This document shows, piece by piece, positions 1-11,334 of a stretch of 64,000 bases of DNA. Each line of letters opens with the position of its first letter. Within the stretch, counting starts at the first letter, position 1. Under the pieces are notes generated by a model. The model did not search any database and was not told the DNA's origin. It saw only the letters and a program-made list of their open reading frames with translations. Both the position numbers and the translations under genes were made by a program. The stretch is from Coptis chinensis. Lineage: Eukaryota; Streptophyta; Magnoliopsida; Ranunculales; Ranunculaceae. The DNA is taken from positions 74,991,501 to 75,055,500 of the forward strand of contig CM027384.1 of NCBI GenBank assembly GCA_015680905.1. Reading direction: 5' to 3'.

Positions 1-1548
1 CTAAGATCCCGATCGTACTAACGAGGAGAACAACACTTTGTGTCCAAACTCACACCTAAGAAGATGTGAAATTGTACACAACTGTGGGATTCTCTCTACT
101 AGGGAAAGGGTATTACTTCACTAAGATGGCTAGACTTCTAAGTACCCACGGTGTTAACTTAAATAACAGTTAGTAGGCACTAGAAAAGGAGCTATCTTGG
201 CAGAGTAACGGGTGAAAAGTGCTTAAAAAGGCAAAGAAAGATGGTTGGTGAGTTTTAGATCTAGAAAGTCTTAAAAAATTTACCATAAAAGGGAGGGAAA
301 ATAGACATCTTTTAATCCTTTACCATCAGTTTAAGATGATTCTTCCTTAATTTGTTTCGAGTCCGTGGTAATTACAGTTGAATAAAGCTTAACCCTATCA
401 GAGGCCTTAAGTTGATTTGTGGTCCTTTTGGGGGTACCGTGGATTGGATTTGATTGATAATTAGCCTTTAAGTGATAATTATAATTGAATCAAGCTTAAC
501 CCTGGAGTTGATGTTAAGTTGATTTGTACGTCTTTTGGGGACATTTTTATTGATATAGTTAGCTTTTTGGGGGCGTCACTATGGTTGATAGCTAGTCTTT
601 TGGGGGGCGTCACTTTCACTATGGTTGATAGCTAGCCTTTTGGGGGCATCACTATGGTTGAATCAAGCTTAACCCTGACGTTGGTGTTAAGTTGATTGTA
701 TGCCTTTTGGGGGCGTCACTATAGTTGATAGTTAGCCTTGAATTGTAGCTAGCCCCAGTTTTGGAGCTTGACTGACCTATCAAAAATGAGCTAACACAAA
801 GGAGTTAGTACCAACTAGTTATTACACGTCAATATTGTAATAATTTTGGAGATGTATGTTGTATTGAGCTGGACTGGACATGGCCAGATGGCTTTAGTTA
901 GCCCTAGTTCAGAGATGGTTGAAGCTAGCCCCTCGTTTGAACCTTGATTAACTGTTGACTTGTTGAGTCGCAATCTTTGAGTCAGCCCAATAACCCAGTA
1001 TAGATGGAAATCATTTGAGCCAATCCAAAGCCTTCAGTTACGCACTCACGCGTGCTGAATTCTGTAATTGAAACTGACAATAGAGCTCACTGAGTTGTTT
1101 TTTTGTTAGCATCGTCTTTCTCGTTCTCATAAGCTTTGGGCCATGATAGTTCGGTCAACTTCACTCGATTGAATTTATTGTTGCCTCCAGAACGCTGTGA
1201 TCTCGAATATCGAAATGATTGGAAACTCCGCCCTAAGTTTCAGCCAGAGTAACGCAAAACAACTTGCTGATTTTTCGTTCTTTTGTCTACATAAATCTGG
1301 CTTGGTCATTGGTCATTGATATAACTGCCCTGAACAGTTGAACTTTCAAGTCCGTTACAAAAGGTGGATCTTGCTCTGAGTTTGCTTTGCGTTACATAAT
1401 TAAGTCCTAAATATGTACCAGATAATAATGTCAATTAATCATGCAAAGCTGTGAATATTGTGAATATTGATTGCAAAATTAAGTAACTGATGTAAGGGTA
1501 GGAATACGTAGCAGGCAAATAAGTGTAGTAACCATGCAATTTGACTGA
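1..1548. other. Non-coding left flank
   Basis: No gene could be recognised in this stretch on either strand. It is AT-rich and holds a degenerate minisatellite at about 395-740. No transposon terminus was identified. It forms the flanking DNA into which the large MULE-like element at 1557 was inserted. Confidence 0.5.
395..740. repeat. Degenerate minisatellite, GGGGGCGTCACTATGGTTGA type
   Basis: Several imperfect copies of a roughly 33-bp unit built from CTTTTGGGGGCGTCACTAT and GGTTGATAGCTAG follow each other. They are interleaved with copies of a second motif, TTGAATCAAGCTTAACCCTG, near 485 and 660. Copies differ by small indels. No coding potential is seen. It is a locally expanded repeat of unknown role. 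Confidence 0.7.
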
Positions 1549-1556
1549 ATTAATAA

Positions 1557-1632
1557 GGGTCTGTTACTGCCAGACTTCAATTTGTGTTGGGCAGACCCGA
1601 GTTGGGCCGGGGTCTACCCATTGTGTTGGGCA
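1557..1632 (+). repeat. M1 left terminal inverted repeat and subterminal motif
   Basis: The first 40 bases pair with the right end of M1 at 12518-12558. The motif TTGTGTTGGGCAGAC (1582-1596) is the reverse complement of GTCTGCCCAACACAA, which occurs twice near the right end. A second partial copy, TTGTGTTGGGCA, lies at 1621-1632. Duplicated terminal motifs of this kind are often transposase binding sites; that role is inferred. Confidence 0.8.
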
Positions 1633-1720
1633 CAACTTGGACTCGTACACCCCCCAACCAAATATCCAAGAAACCGGAAAACCGGCTACCACCTTTATCC
1701 TTCAAACCCTCTTCGCGATT

Positions 1721-1826
1721 TCTCTCACCAAAATCAAATTTCTCTCACCAAAATCAAACCCACGATCTCGATCAAGCTCGATCTCGATCTCGATCAAACC
1801 CACCATCTCGATCTCGATCTCGATCA
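1721..1826. repeat. CTCGAT hexamer microsatellite
   Basis: A doubled 20-bp unit (TTTCTCTCACCAAAATCAAA) at about 1719-1758 is followed by runs of CGATCT/CGATCA hexamers to 1826. The apparent Ser-Arg-rich and Asp-Leu-rich reading frames here are translations of this repeat and not genes. Confidence 0.8.
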
Positions 1827-2147
1827 ACTAGATTCCTTTTTTTTTTATCGGTAAGTTTCAACTAGATTCCTTTGAGCTCAAACATTTTAGATTTATTTGG
1901 CGTTGATTCCGTCAGAGTTCTTACCTGTATCACTGTGTATATGGGGTTCAGACCATAGTCTTGATCATAATTATACCATTTTATATGTCACACAATACAT
2001 TTAAAACATTTTAGCACTAACCCAATCTGATGGTATCTCGATCTTTTTTTGGTATTATCAATACTCATTTCATTTGCTTTTTCAATTACTAATTTCATTT
2101 GCTTCTAACATTAGTTTTTTTTTTTATTTTTTATTTCTTCTAATAAG

Positions 2148-2181
2148 GTTATCTGGATTACGGGCGCCAGTCGCGGAATCG
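2148..2181 (+). pseudogene. Captured exon of a short-chain dehydrogenase/reductase
   Basis: The 34 bases encode VIWITGASRGIG up to the first base of the last Gly codon. TGxxxGIG is the cofactor-binding glycine motif at the start of the Rossmann fold in classical short-chain dehydrogenases. The segment is bounded by a good acceptor (long T-rich tract, then AATAAG at 2142-2147) and a consensus donor GTAAGC at 2182, so it looks like a complete small exon with intron edges. No other exon of such a gene was found nearby. MULEs are known to pick up host gene fragments (Pack-MULEs), so a captured fragment inside M1 is the simplest reading. The match is short, which limits confidence. Confidence 0.55.
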
Positions 2182-2189
2182 GTAAGCCA

Positions 2190-4440
2190 CTCAATTACCA
2201 CTTTCATTAGAGAAATTAAAATGTTGTTTGCATAGCCATGTTCATTATTTGATTATTTAAGAGACCATAAGAATGGTGTGTGTATGTTGACATTATAATG
2301 TTACGTATTCGTATTTGACATGGCTGCTTTCTAGTTTATACATGTAACAAGTAGTATATTTACCTAGGCGTACAGTTTTGGTGACATTATTATCATAGTA
2401 TATGAGAATATCAGGTGCAATATGAAGAATCATTTTCATGCATTCACTACTTTTTGGCTTTCATACTCATCTATGTTTTAGACTTTTTAGGGTGTTGATC
2501 ACAAAATAAAAGGTTTCTCGAACAACTTTTTTATTTGGAAAAGTCAATTGAAGGTGTTCCTACCGTATTTCAGTTGGGTTTCTTTGAGGTTTCAAAGAAA
2601 AAGAGATCGAGTGGTGATCTTAGTTAACTGTGTTAGAATCCGTTCATGCTTTTGATGTATGTTGCCAAAGGTCGATTGAACTCATGCACCATGTTTTATC
2701 TTTGTGCATTGTTCGAAAGTGCTTGTTTTTGCGTGAATAGTTTCACCTATTCGAGAATTTTTGTGGTGGATTATTCAATTCTAAGTCATTTACCACCAAT
2801 CCGTCACAAATTCACAACCTTTAAGGAACTAGTGTCTTTGGAGGATCTCATAGTTCCCACATGGGGAATCTTATTCCTCTTCTATGTAAAGTATGAAAAT
2901 GTGATCCATGGTCCATTTGTCATGTAATTGTCGGACTCTCGGACTTTATGAGTGGTAAAAATGAGTGTACGCTTAAAAGTCACCGTGAGACATTTAGTCG
3001 GGGAGGCACTTTATATCGGTATTTTTTGCTATACATGTTTATGTAGGATCGGATAAAGAAATATGTCATGCCCAAGAGCCAACTAGCCGTAATGGATGGT
3101 GCCAACTTAGGATAATGATTAACCTTCGGTTCAATATTCTTTCTTCTTGTTCTTCCCGGGATTGTTTTTCAGTTTACTCTCAAGTCTCAACTATAATCAA
3201 TTGGTTTTAGGTTTTGTGACTTTTGTCGATAAATATTTGGTGAGCCCAATTTGTATCTTACGCACCCTCGCATGCCGAGTAGAAATGGTGTTTGGTCAGA
3301 TCTTGTATTGGTTTTACCAGGGCTAATCGGCACTTACACTCATTTTTGCTAATTGTTCTCAAAAGCTAGGCTTGCGTATGGACAGTTATTTTCTAAACAA
3401 AATCTCCTTATTCTAGAATAGTGCTCTTTATCATTGCAAATCATCCCTAGAAAACCCTGAATGAGTAAGGTAAGGCACTGAAGTCTAAGACCCGAGCACC
3501 TCAAGAATGGTCACTATTTTCAAAGGCTCAAACTGTATCCAATGCCTACCTCCTACTCTCCTAGCAGTGGTTTCGAGTGACTCTGCTCAGTTTCAAATTT
3601 TCACTCCCTTTGAGAGAACTTGTCTAATCACCTTCTACGATTGAAAGTTTGAAACAACGTTGGAGTCTTCTTGATTCACTTTATGTTGGATGGGTATTAC
3701 ATATTCATGATGGTCAACAATCATGAACACTTCTTTAAACGGCAAATTTGAGGATGTTATGGTATAGATAAAGTTAACTATAAAAATTAAAAAAATTCAT
3801 CGACGGATATGAGTTCTACTTTTAGGTTTTTAGCCGTTAACTTGTGAATAATTAGTTTCCCTTCTCGTTTTTAATTGTATAGTTCTTGGCTTCTTGCATT
3901 GATACTTGTATAGTTGTATGTCATTAACGAACTTCTGAATACAATTATGCCACATGGCCATAACTTCTCGTTTGTTTGTGTTTTCCTCTACTGGTAGGAC
4001 TTATAAGATATTAAGATAGTAGACTATGCTAAGAAGAGCTATGCTTCTTGGAGGAACTTTAGTTGTAGGTTATAACTTAATATCAATGAGGTTCTTAGAG
4101 TGTTTTACTACCTTGCTTGATTGAACCACTGATGCGGATGATTGTTGAGTACAGTTATATGCTGTTACGTGGACCATTTAATTTGAAACCTGGAAAAAAA
4201 AAGTAGCGATTTAGATTTTAGAGCATATTATCCGTAGTTGAAAATGTAGACTATGGGGGTTCTCTCTTCCTACTATTAGAAAACTGAGATTTGATTCTAT
4301 TGTAACTTAATGGGAAGTTCTTTGTACAATAACTTCGGTTTGTGGTAGGTTTGTTACACTATGTTGACTTCCTAAACGGAGAAGAAGTTGTGCATTTGCT
4401 TGTTAGTTTTAGAAGTTGTGAATTTACTTGTTAATAAACA
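2190..4440. other. M1 left arm, no gene recognised
   Basis: This AT-rich arm of M1 holds only short ORFs, the longest being 93 codons at 2646-2927, with no recognisable domain. It may contain further captured intronic DNA and the promoter of the PMD gene. An AG acceptor directly before the ATG at 4491 (TTTTGTAGCAATG) suggests a 5' UTR intron in this arm. Confidence 0.5.
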
Positions 4441-4490
4441 ATTTGAATTAGTTGAATGTCTTATTTTTAACTCCTATTTATTTTGTAGCA

Positions 4491-7006
4491 ATGCCTCGAA
4501 CAAAGAATGTGAATGTGAAAAATGTAGCAAAAAGTGTTTTCACGGGTGCTAAGAAGTTGTTAGGTGGGGGGAGTAGTAGTTCGGGTTGCGAGGAGCCTGA
4601 GAAAAAGAGAGAAAGGGCAACAACTACCTCGGCATCGGTCGTAGAGGGATCGGAAAGCGGATGATCCCAAAGTAATGTAGTAAGTGGTGTAGAGTTAGGA
4701 AATCAAAAGAGAAGAAAGCAAACAGTTCTGAGTGATGTAGATGTAGATGTAGATTTAGATTTAGATTTAGATTTAGATGAAGATGAAGATGTAGATGTAG
4801 ATGTAGATGTAGATGTAGATGTAGATGATGTAAATATGGATCGTGGGAAGAGTGTAGCTGTAGGTGATGATGAAGAAGATGATAGTGAAGAATATGACGA
4901 AGAGGGTGTTGATGACGCAGAGGATGAGGAGGATGCGGAGGATGAGGAGGAGGATGATGATGATGAGGAAGTCCCTGAAGTCCCTGTACCTGTACCTCCA
5001 GTGAATATTGTGAGAAAGTCCAACAATGACTTGGAGTTCCAGAGAGGTGTTTATGGAGGTGGCCCTCGTGTGTCACATCTGTTATATGACTATGCAGTGC
5101 ACGTGGCTCGCGATATTTGGGAGGGGCAGGTAATATTATTATATATTGTCTATTAGTATTTAAATTTTGTATTACGAAACCTTGTGCATACATTAATACT
5201 AAGTTTTTGTTGTTTTTAGGCGGAGCGAGGGGTGTTGAAGTGTCATGGGCACTTTTTTGAACAAGTTGGTAAAATGGGATATCGTCGGAGTGTTTAATTC
5301 GTTCTAATTTTCATGTGGAGCTTCAAAGGACCGGCTTATGTGCTCGGTCTTAGGTGTATATAGGCATCATGATCCCGTGTTGGTCTCTGCGTTTGTGGAG
5401 AGGTGGCATCGAGAGACCAACACGTTTCATATGCCGTGGGGATGATGACAATCACGTTGGACGATGTTTCCAACTCTTAGGAGTTCGATCGAGGAAAAAT
5501 GGATCGGGGACACGATTTGACCTCGAATGCATACAAAAGACTCCTCCACCAAGGTCTTGGCATACCCATGGACAAGATAGATGCGGAGATGAAATCTAAT
5601 AAGTTCACTTCCAAAGTTAGGATGGATTTCTTGATGAAGCGGTTTCTTTGGGAAGGTGACGGATGAAGATTTCTGGGATGAAAATGGGGTTGTTGTGAAG
5701 AAGCGTCAACCCAAAAAGAGTTCGCGGTTTCTTTGTGAGAGCTTATTTGTTGTTTTTCTTTGGATGTACCGCCTTCACCGACACCGTCTGAACTGCAGTT
5801 CCGTTTGTTATCCGAGGCGCTTATGAAATTTGCGAGATCGAGAGACTGGCGTGGGGTGTGCAACCTTACCGGCTTACTTGTACACGGGTCTTGGGACTGC
5901 CACAAGTGCCAAGGTGAAGGGTGTTTTAGGCTATTTCACTCTCCTACATGTATTAGTTTTTTTGTTCTTTTCTTTTCAATGTCAATTTTATATATCTATT
6001 ACAATATTAACTGGGTGTCTATATTAATCTAGGCATGGATTTATGAGTACTTCCGGTGTTCGAGCCATTCCCAAACGATGACTATCGGTTGAGCATGTCG
6101 GCGTACTCATAAATACTCGATTATTTCGGTCTTTTTATGCTAGCAAAAACAGTGCATTGAAGCATACCCGGCGATGATTGATAATATGACTTGTACCGAT
6201 GTAAGCATTTTTGTATATAAATAGTTTTATTTATTAATTGATATTATTAGTATGTGGTTAATGATTAATTTCCTCGATCATATGCTATTTGATAGGTTGA
6301 ATGGTATCCCTATGCTGAAGTCCGAGCTATACGGCCGGTGGATGAAATAGCATTTTTCGAGGGATTTATATGCTTTCTTGATAATGTCGAGCAGTACAAT
6401 GTTTCGAGGGTTGTGCGTCAGTTGGGTTATATCGGTTTGTACCTTCGGATCCCCAAGACCAAAGACCTCGACGCGAACTAATTCGGACGCGGCAATGCGA
6501 TGTGAAATTTAATGTTGTGTTTTCCTATTGGAGTAAATGGCAGAATCACTTGATACAACTTGAACATCGAGGACCCATTCCGTCTTATCCATGGGAGTGT
6601 GTTAGTAGATACATGAGTTGGTATGAAAACAATAGCCATATTCGAATGATAAACCCTGATCATCTTAATCTCTACTCCCTACAGAGTCTTCCATATCATA
6701 ATCTGGTGAGTTAATACTTTACAACGTTAGTTTTTTTTTTTTTTTTATTTTGTTTTGTTTTGTTTTGGTATTTTATAAATGTAAATGTATATACTAATGT
6801 AGTTTTTCGTTTTAATTTTGACAAAGACACCCGTCGTTGATGAAATTTCTCGTTTTGCTCAATCAAGGCCTGCAATTGGGTGGGACTGCGATTCCAGACG
6901 ATGCACGGAACGAGTTCATGGAGGCATACAATTTGACCCGGTGCAAGTTCATTGGCGGACGATATCGTTAAGGAGCATTGGATTTAGCAATGTTGAATTT
7001 GGTTAG
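4491..7006 (+). pseudogene. Plant mobile domain (PMD, aminotransferase-like) gene, decayed
   Basis: Exon 1 (4491-5129) starts MPRTKNVN, has a Ser-Gly stretch and a long acidic tract, and ends in the conserved PMD start GGPRVSHLLYDYAVHVARDI. One in-frame TGA (4662-4664) interrupts it; the same frame then continues to a donor at 5130. Exon 2 begins at 5220 after TTTTTAG and encodes KCHGHFF. Further matches to the family appear in shifting frames: AFVERWHRETNTFHMPWG and MTITLDDVSNS (about 5380-5480), YLYTGLGTATSAKVKG (about 5870-5920), WIYEYF (6037), EWYPYAEVRAIRPVDEIAFF (about 6300), QLGYIGLYLRIPKTKDL (6420) and YMSWYENNSHIR (6611). PMD proteins such as Arabidopsis MAIN and MAIL1 act in the nucleus in silencing and genome stability, and many PMD copies belong to transposons. 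This copy has at least one stop and several frameshifts. Confidence 0.85.
4733..4832 (+). repeat. GATGTA/GATTTA hexanucleotide tract in PMD exon 1
   Basis: About sixteen tandem hexamers (GATGTA, GATTTA, GATGAA) encode alternating Asp-Val, Asp-Leu and Asp-Glu. The acidic run continues to about 4970 with GATGAGGAGGATGCGGAGG-type repeats. It gives the predicted PMD protein a highly acidic linker between its N-terminus and the PMD fold. The mirror-image His/Ser-rich frames on the other strand are artefacts. Confidence 0.85.
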
Positions 7007-7465
7007 TTTAGGGTTTACTGTGTTGAGCATTGGCAGTCTTGTTGGAAGTCTTGTTGGAGTCTGGGGTGGAAATGTGTTATAGAGCTTGAGAGATTGAGTG
7101 TCTTTCTTGAGTCTGGAAATGTGTTATAGAGCTTGAGCTTGAGTCTAGGGTTTACTGTGTTGTTATCACGATTGACTAACCATTTTCTGAAGTTTTTATT
7201 TCTGTTATTATTGTTATGTTTACTTATGCTTTTGTAACAAAGATGCTTATAGAGAAAAATCAAGTGGTAACATTTTATTGTTCTTTGAAACTTCGAGAGA
7301 TTTTGTGGGATATGTGGAATACTTGTTGAATCTAAGTTTTGTAATCTAAGTTTCATATTCGACTTCGCAGGTTTTGTTAGTCCATTTACAGAGATTACCA
7401 GATATGACATTTCTTGTGTTGAGTCCTCCGTCTTTGTTATTGTCAAATTTTTGGAATATCTTCTT
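7007..7465. other. Gap between convergent M1 genes
   Basis: This holds the 3' end of the PMD gene and untranslated sequence. Short internal duplications are visible: GGAAATGTGTTATAGAGCTTGAG and AGGGTTTACTGTGTTG each occur twice between 7010 and 7165. No gene is recognised on either strand. Confidence 0.5.
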
Positions 7466-7784
7466 CACTTTCTCCACTCTCATTTCTCTTATGCCATGTA
7501 TAAAACATTGATCAATTGCCAAAACACGAAACATCTATTTTTTTGCCAAAACATGAAACAACACGCAACATCTAAACTTGGAAAAAAAAATGACTTGCTG
7601 TTTTTTTGCCTCTTGGACGGTGTGCACTTTCTCCACTCTCATTTCTCTTATGCCATGTATAAAACATTGATCAATTGCCAAAACACGAAACATCTATTTT
7701 TTTGCCAAAACACGAAACAACACGTAACATCTAAACTTGGAAAAAATGACTTGTTGTTTTTGCCTCTTGGACGGTGTGGCCACA
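7466..7784. repeat. Tandem duplication, unit about 159 bp
   Basis: The segment beginning CACTTTCTCCACTCTCATTT at 7466 repeats at 7625 with only a few differences. Each unit ends in a CTTGGACGGTGTG motif that belongs to the array that follows. The two copies are close to identical, so the duplication looks recent compared with the decay of the neighbouring genes. Confidence 0.85.
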
Positions 7785-8165
7785 ACCGTCAAAGGCAAAA
7801 ACAGCAAGTCATTTTTTTTCCAAGTTTTAGTTTCAAACGACATGGCCACACCGTCCAAATGCCAAAAAAACAGCAAGTCATATTTTTTCCAAGTTTTAGT
7901 TTCAAACGACATGGCCACACCGTTTGAGACTAAGTCCAAACGTGTGGCCACATCCGCCCAAATGCCAAAAAATAGAGAAATCTTTTTGCCAAGTTCAAAT
8001 CTCAAACGACATGGCCACACCGTTTGGACTTAGTCTCAAACGGTGTGTCCATGTCGTTTCAGACTAATTACAAACGACATGGCCACACCGTTTAAAACTA
8101 AGTCCAAATGGTGTGGCCACACCGTCCAAATGCCAAAAAAATAGAGAATTTTTTTTGCCAAAAGT
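7770..8165. repeat. Inverted-motif array, copy 1 (between M1 genes)
   Basis: About eight copies of AAACGACATGGCCACACC, CCACACCGTTTGG or their reverse complements alternate in both orientations. They are separated by GACTTAGTC-type spacers and by AAATGCCAAAAA A-rich stretches. Neighbouring copies can pair, so the array would fold into a branched hairpin. The same motif fills a second array at 11335-11875 inside the transposase intron. Transposase binding, transcript termination between convergent genes, or a small-RNA source are possible roles; none is shown. Confidence 0.85.
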
Positions 8166-8344
8166 CATTTTTTCCAAAATCAAACAAACATACATACATC
8201 CATACAATTAATTCGACAAAAAAATACCATCAAATTTAAGAAAATTGTATCAAAAACCAAATTACAATTCCAACCACATGAACATTAATTACATAGAGTT
8301 ATTCCTAGTCAACATCTATTATTGGTATTTCGGCCCCATCATTA
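8166..8344. other. AT-rich spacer at transposase 3' end
   Basis: Short AT-rich sequence after the repeat array, with CATACATACATCCATACA. It probably holds the 3' end and polyadenylation region of the - strand transposase gene. No feature of its own was recognised. Confidence 0.4.
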
Positions 8345-9010
8345 GTGTGCTCGTCTTCCAATACTAAATTGGGAATGTTCAATGCGCCAGAATTGCGCTT
8401 TGTCTTGCTTGTAATGCAGTATCCCAACTATCTGCAATTAAATGTCGAGCTCTCACGCCATCTTCGCGATCGGTTTTGGAACCGGACAATCATCAACAAG
8501 TTCAACATAGACAAAATGACATCCACATGCGTAAAAGCGGTACCCAACACTTTCTTTACTCTCTCGGGATTTGCTTGGGTTCTCGGTGGAAAAATAAGAT
8601 GGCAAGTACATACTTCCTAAATGTACGAGGGCGACATTAAATCTCGAAGCAAATAGATATCCGGCCAAAGGGCATGCTCATCCACTTACGAGGGGTGCCC
8701 AACCGCATTCATGGGAAATTGTAGGTTTCACATTACCTAATCTCCTTTGTGAGTGTACAATGTACGATATAGGGGAGGTTGTCATTAAGTTCTTGTAACA
8801 ACTCATTTCTCATCCACGACCACTCTTCGACTTTTTTCCTAATGCAATGCACATTGCTCTATACCCGCGAATTGCCATCACACCCATTGGGGTCATCCAC
8901 TTTAACAATATATTTGTGCGGTTCTTTTGGAATGTCCAAACCGTAATGTCTCGGCTCCCTCGGGGATGCCAATGTCTAACTTTTGAGGTGATTTTTGAGA
9001 AGAGTTATAC
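8345..9010 (-). pseudogene. OTU-type cysteine protease domain of the M1 transposase
   Basis: Reading leftward, matches to the OTU domain carried by many plant MULE transposases appear in changing frames. They are a DGN motif with GYRAMCIALGKKVEEWSWMR (about 8900-8820), ELLQELNDNLPYIVHC (about 8800), KWMSMPFG (about 8680), then LPSYFSTENPSK and HFVYVELVDDCPVP (8600-8490). OTU enzymes remove ubiquitin with a DGNC cysteine and a late histidine. The late HFV motif is visible. Around 8880 the DNA reads GATGGCAATTCGCGGGTAT where DGNCGY would need one base fewer, so a frameshift falls at the expected catalytic Cys. The domain is fused to the transposase, as in other OTU-bearing MULEs. Confidence 0.75.
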
Positions 9011-9135
9011 GTGGTGTGGTTGTTTTAGGTGGTAAAGGTGATTTTTGAGAGAGAGTTATTCCGTGGTGTGGTTGTTTTAGGTGGTAAATGTGACTTTTGA
9101 GAAGAGTTATTTCGTGGTGTGGTTTTTTTGTGGCA
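8985..9135 (-). repeat. Three-copy 50-bp tandem repeat in the transposase linker
   Basis: The unit GTGATTTTTGAGAAGAGTTA followed by CGTGGTGTGGTTGTTTTAGG occurs three times at about 50-bp spacing. On the - strand one frame reads as repeated PPKTTTPRNNS, a Pro/Thr/Asn-rich spacer between the SWIM region and the OTU domain. Confidence 0.75.
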
Positions 9136-11334
9136 AAGGTGGTTTCGGAGAAGACTTCTCTGCAGGTGGGTTTGGAGTAGCTTGGAATTTATGAGAAGGC
9201 TTGGAATTTGGCGTACATTACGATTGTTGCGGCGAGACCCACTCTTCATGCTCACGTTGGGAATGTTCAAAACCGGATGAATCTCGTTTTGAAGAGTTCT
9301 CATCCTCGGTTGGAAGCTTTCTCTTGCAGCTACCCGAGGCCGACCTTTGGTTTTTAAGCCTCCTCATGAGGTGGTTCTAGCCATGTAGTTTACGGCAACA
9401 ATCTCCATAAGTTTTCTAACCATAACCCTACGCTCTTCTTGAAGCCATTTCATACCTTTTCATAAACATATCCATCGAAGGTCTACAATCGGGACCAACA
9501 CCTCCACCGACACACTTGGAAAAGCAGACGAGTTTTCCAAAAGGGATCGATAGCACTCAAAGATATGGAGCGTTCTTGCTTTTGAAGTTCAATGATTTCG
9601 TGAGCACATGACAATCCATGACTGGTGCGCAAATAACACCCACAAATGAACTCAGAGTCTTTAGCAGCACAACTTACACGGGTATCTAGTTCTTCATAAA
9701 GCAAGTCCAAATATTTTCTTGAGACCGGGTTTTGAGTTCGCGAAATAAAGGAATCGGTGGTGGTCTTTGGGTTACAATCGGACTCTTCTCGAGCGTTACC
9801 TCTAATCTCGGGCAATTTGGATCTCTAAAATCGGGTGGATCAAGTAAAACATACTTAGAAAATCATGTCTGTTTGTATTTCCTAGAACACGTTTCACCTG
9901 AGCATGAGACCCTTCGACTCTATTGGTCGTTGTACTCCCAAAGTGAATGTGTTGATCTGTCCAACAACATACGAATCGATCCTTGTAAGGCAACCAAGTC
10001 TCTTGCAGATAACTAACAAAATTGGAGTACTCAACCCTATAATGTTTTTCCAAAGCAGCAATTCTACGGTTGAAGATATCCTCAGTCCTCGATTTCCTCT
10101 GGTGTTCCCGACTGGCGCCTTTATCTACTAGTTACGTGGTGGGAAAAAAATCATTGCATTTCGAAGGGCCTTACATAGAGATATGCCATCTGAGAGATGC
10201 TTGTGCGTGGCAGAAACACAATATCAGCAAAGACACCCATCAAGGCCAAGTCCCCGTCGGACACGATCACGGATGGCCTTTCTTTACCCAACAAAACCGT
10301 TAAACCGACGCGAAAGCCCACTCATAGTCTATATCGCTGTTTGATTTGGAGCAACACTTGACAGACCGTGAAAGACTTCCAGGTTGAAGTCACCCCCACA
10401 AATTGTACAAAAGGCCACCGATACTTATTGGTTTTGTAGGTCGCGTCTATGATGAAAACTTTTGGAAAAGTCCGAGCCATTTTAACACCGTCCGGATGGG
10501 CCCATAACAATCCCGTTATCTCATCCCGTAGATTCATATCCCTCTCACCTCCTCGAAATAATGGTTTTACGCTAACAACTCACACAATCTCTGCATTTGT
10601 GGCGGACCCGTTCATATCAATGTCCTCACCTTGTGCCTGGCATTGTAGACTTGATATATGCTAGATAGGTTATCAGGAAACCTATGTCTGATGGACTTCA
10701 AAACTTCTTTAGGCTTAACTCCATTTTGAGTCATCTCTGACAAGAACTCGAATTGTGGAACAGTCAGTCGAGTAGCAAATGCATGTCCTTCAAGGGTGTT
10801 CGCTAATGGATGGTTGTGAACACCATTAAGAACGACAATTTTCCAACTATCGATAGTGCCGCGTTGGAAAATACATCTTAACTTAAATAGACATCCATGT
10901 TTCATGGTTCCCGTATTTCTCTTATTAACTTTCTCTGCTTTTTTGTGTGAACGATACACGCCCGAACTCTCGCAATCTAAATCCAGCCTTGGTACTCGGT
11001 TCCCATTAGCATTCTGCGACTTCCCAATTACCACAACCACATTACATTGTTTTCCCCGAGCAGTTGCCCAACCAATTACGTCACTACGTGTATAAAATAC
11101 CTAAACATATAAAAGAAAACAACAATCAATAAACTAATATAATTTCATTTAGAAAATAAAAAACAAGTGAAAACAATGCCTACTATGTACCTCTTTCGTA
11201 GTAAATATTTCTGTTGTATCCATTGAAAGCGGTTGAACATCATCCACGTCATTCGAGTTTCCAGAGTTCTCGAAACGCACCGAAGGATCCTAAATAAAGA
11301 ACAGTTGTTAATTGATGTTTGGCTTAAGTACCAA

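Noticed and set aside
1541-1865. Overlapping Ser-Arg/Asp-Leu-rich ORFs
   Set aside because: They are produced by the CTCGAT microsatellite next to the M1 left end.
4624-5193. His/Leu- and Ser-rich open frames opposite the PMD exon
   Set aside because: They are antisense translations of the GATGTA/GAGGAT repeats encoding the acidic tract and have no independent support.
7770-8165. CRISPR-like regular repeats
   Set aside because: The repeats alternate in orientation, vary in spacing and lie in a plant transposon, so this is not a CRISPR array.
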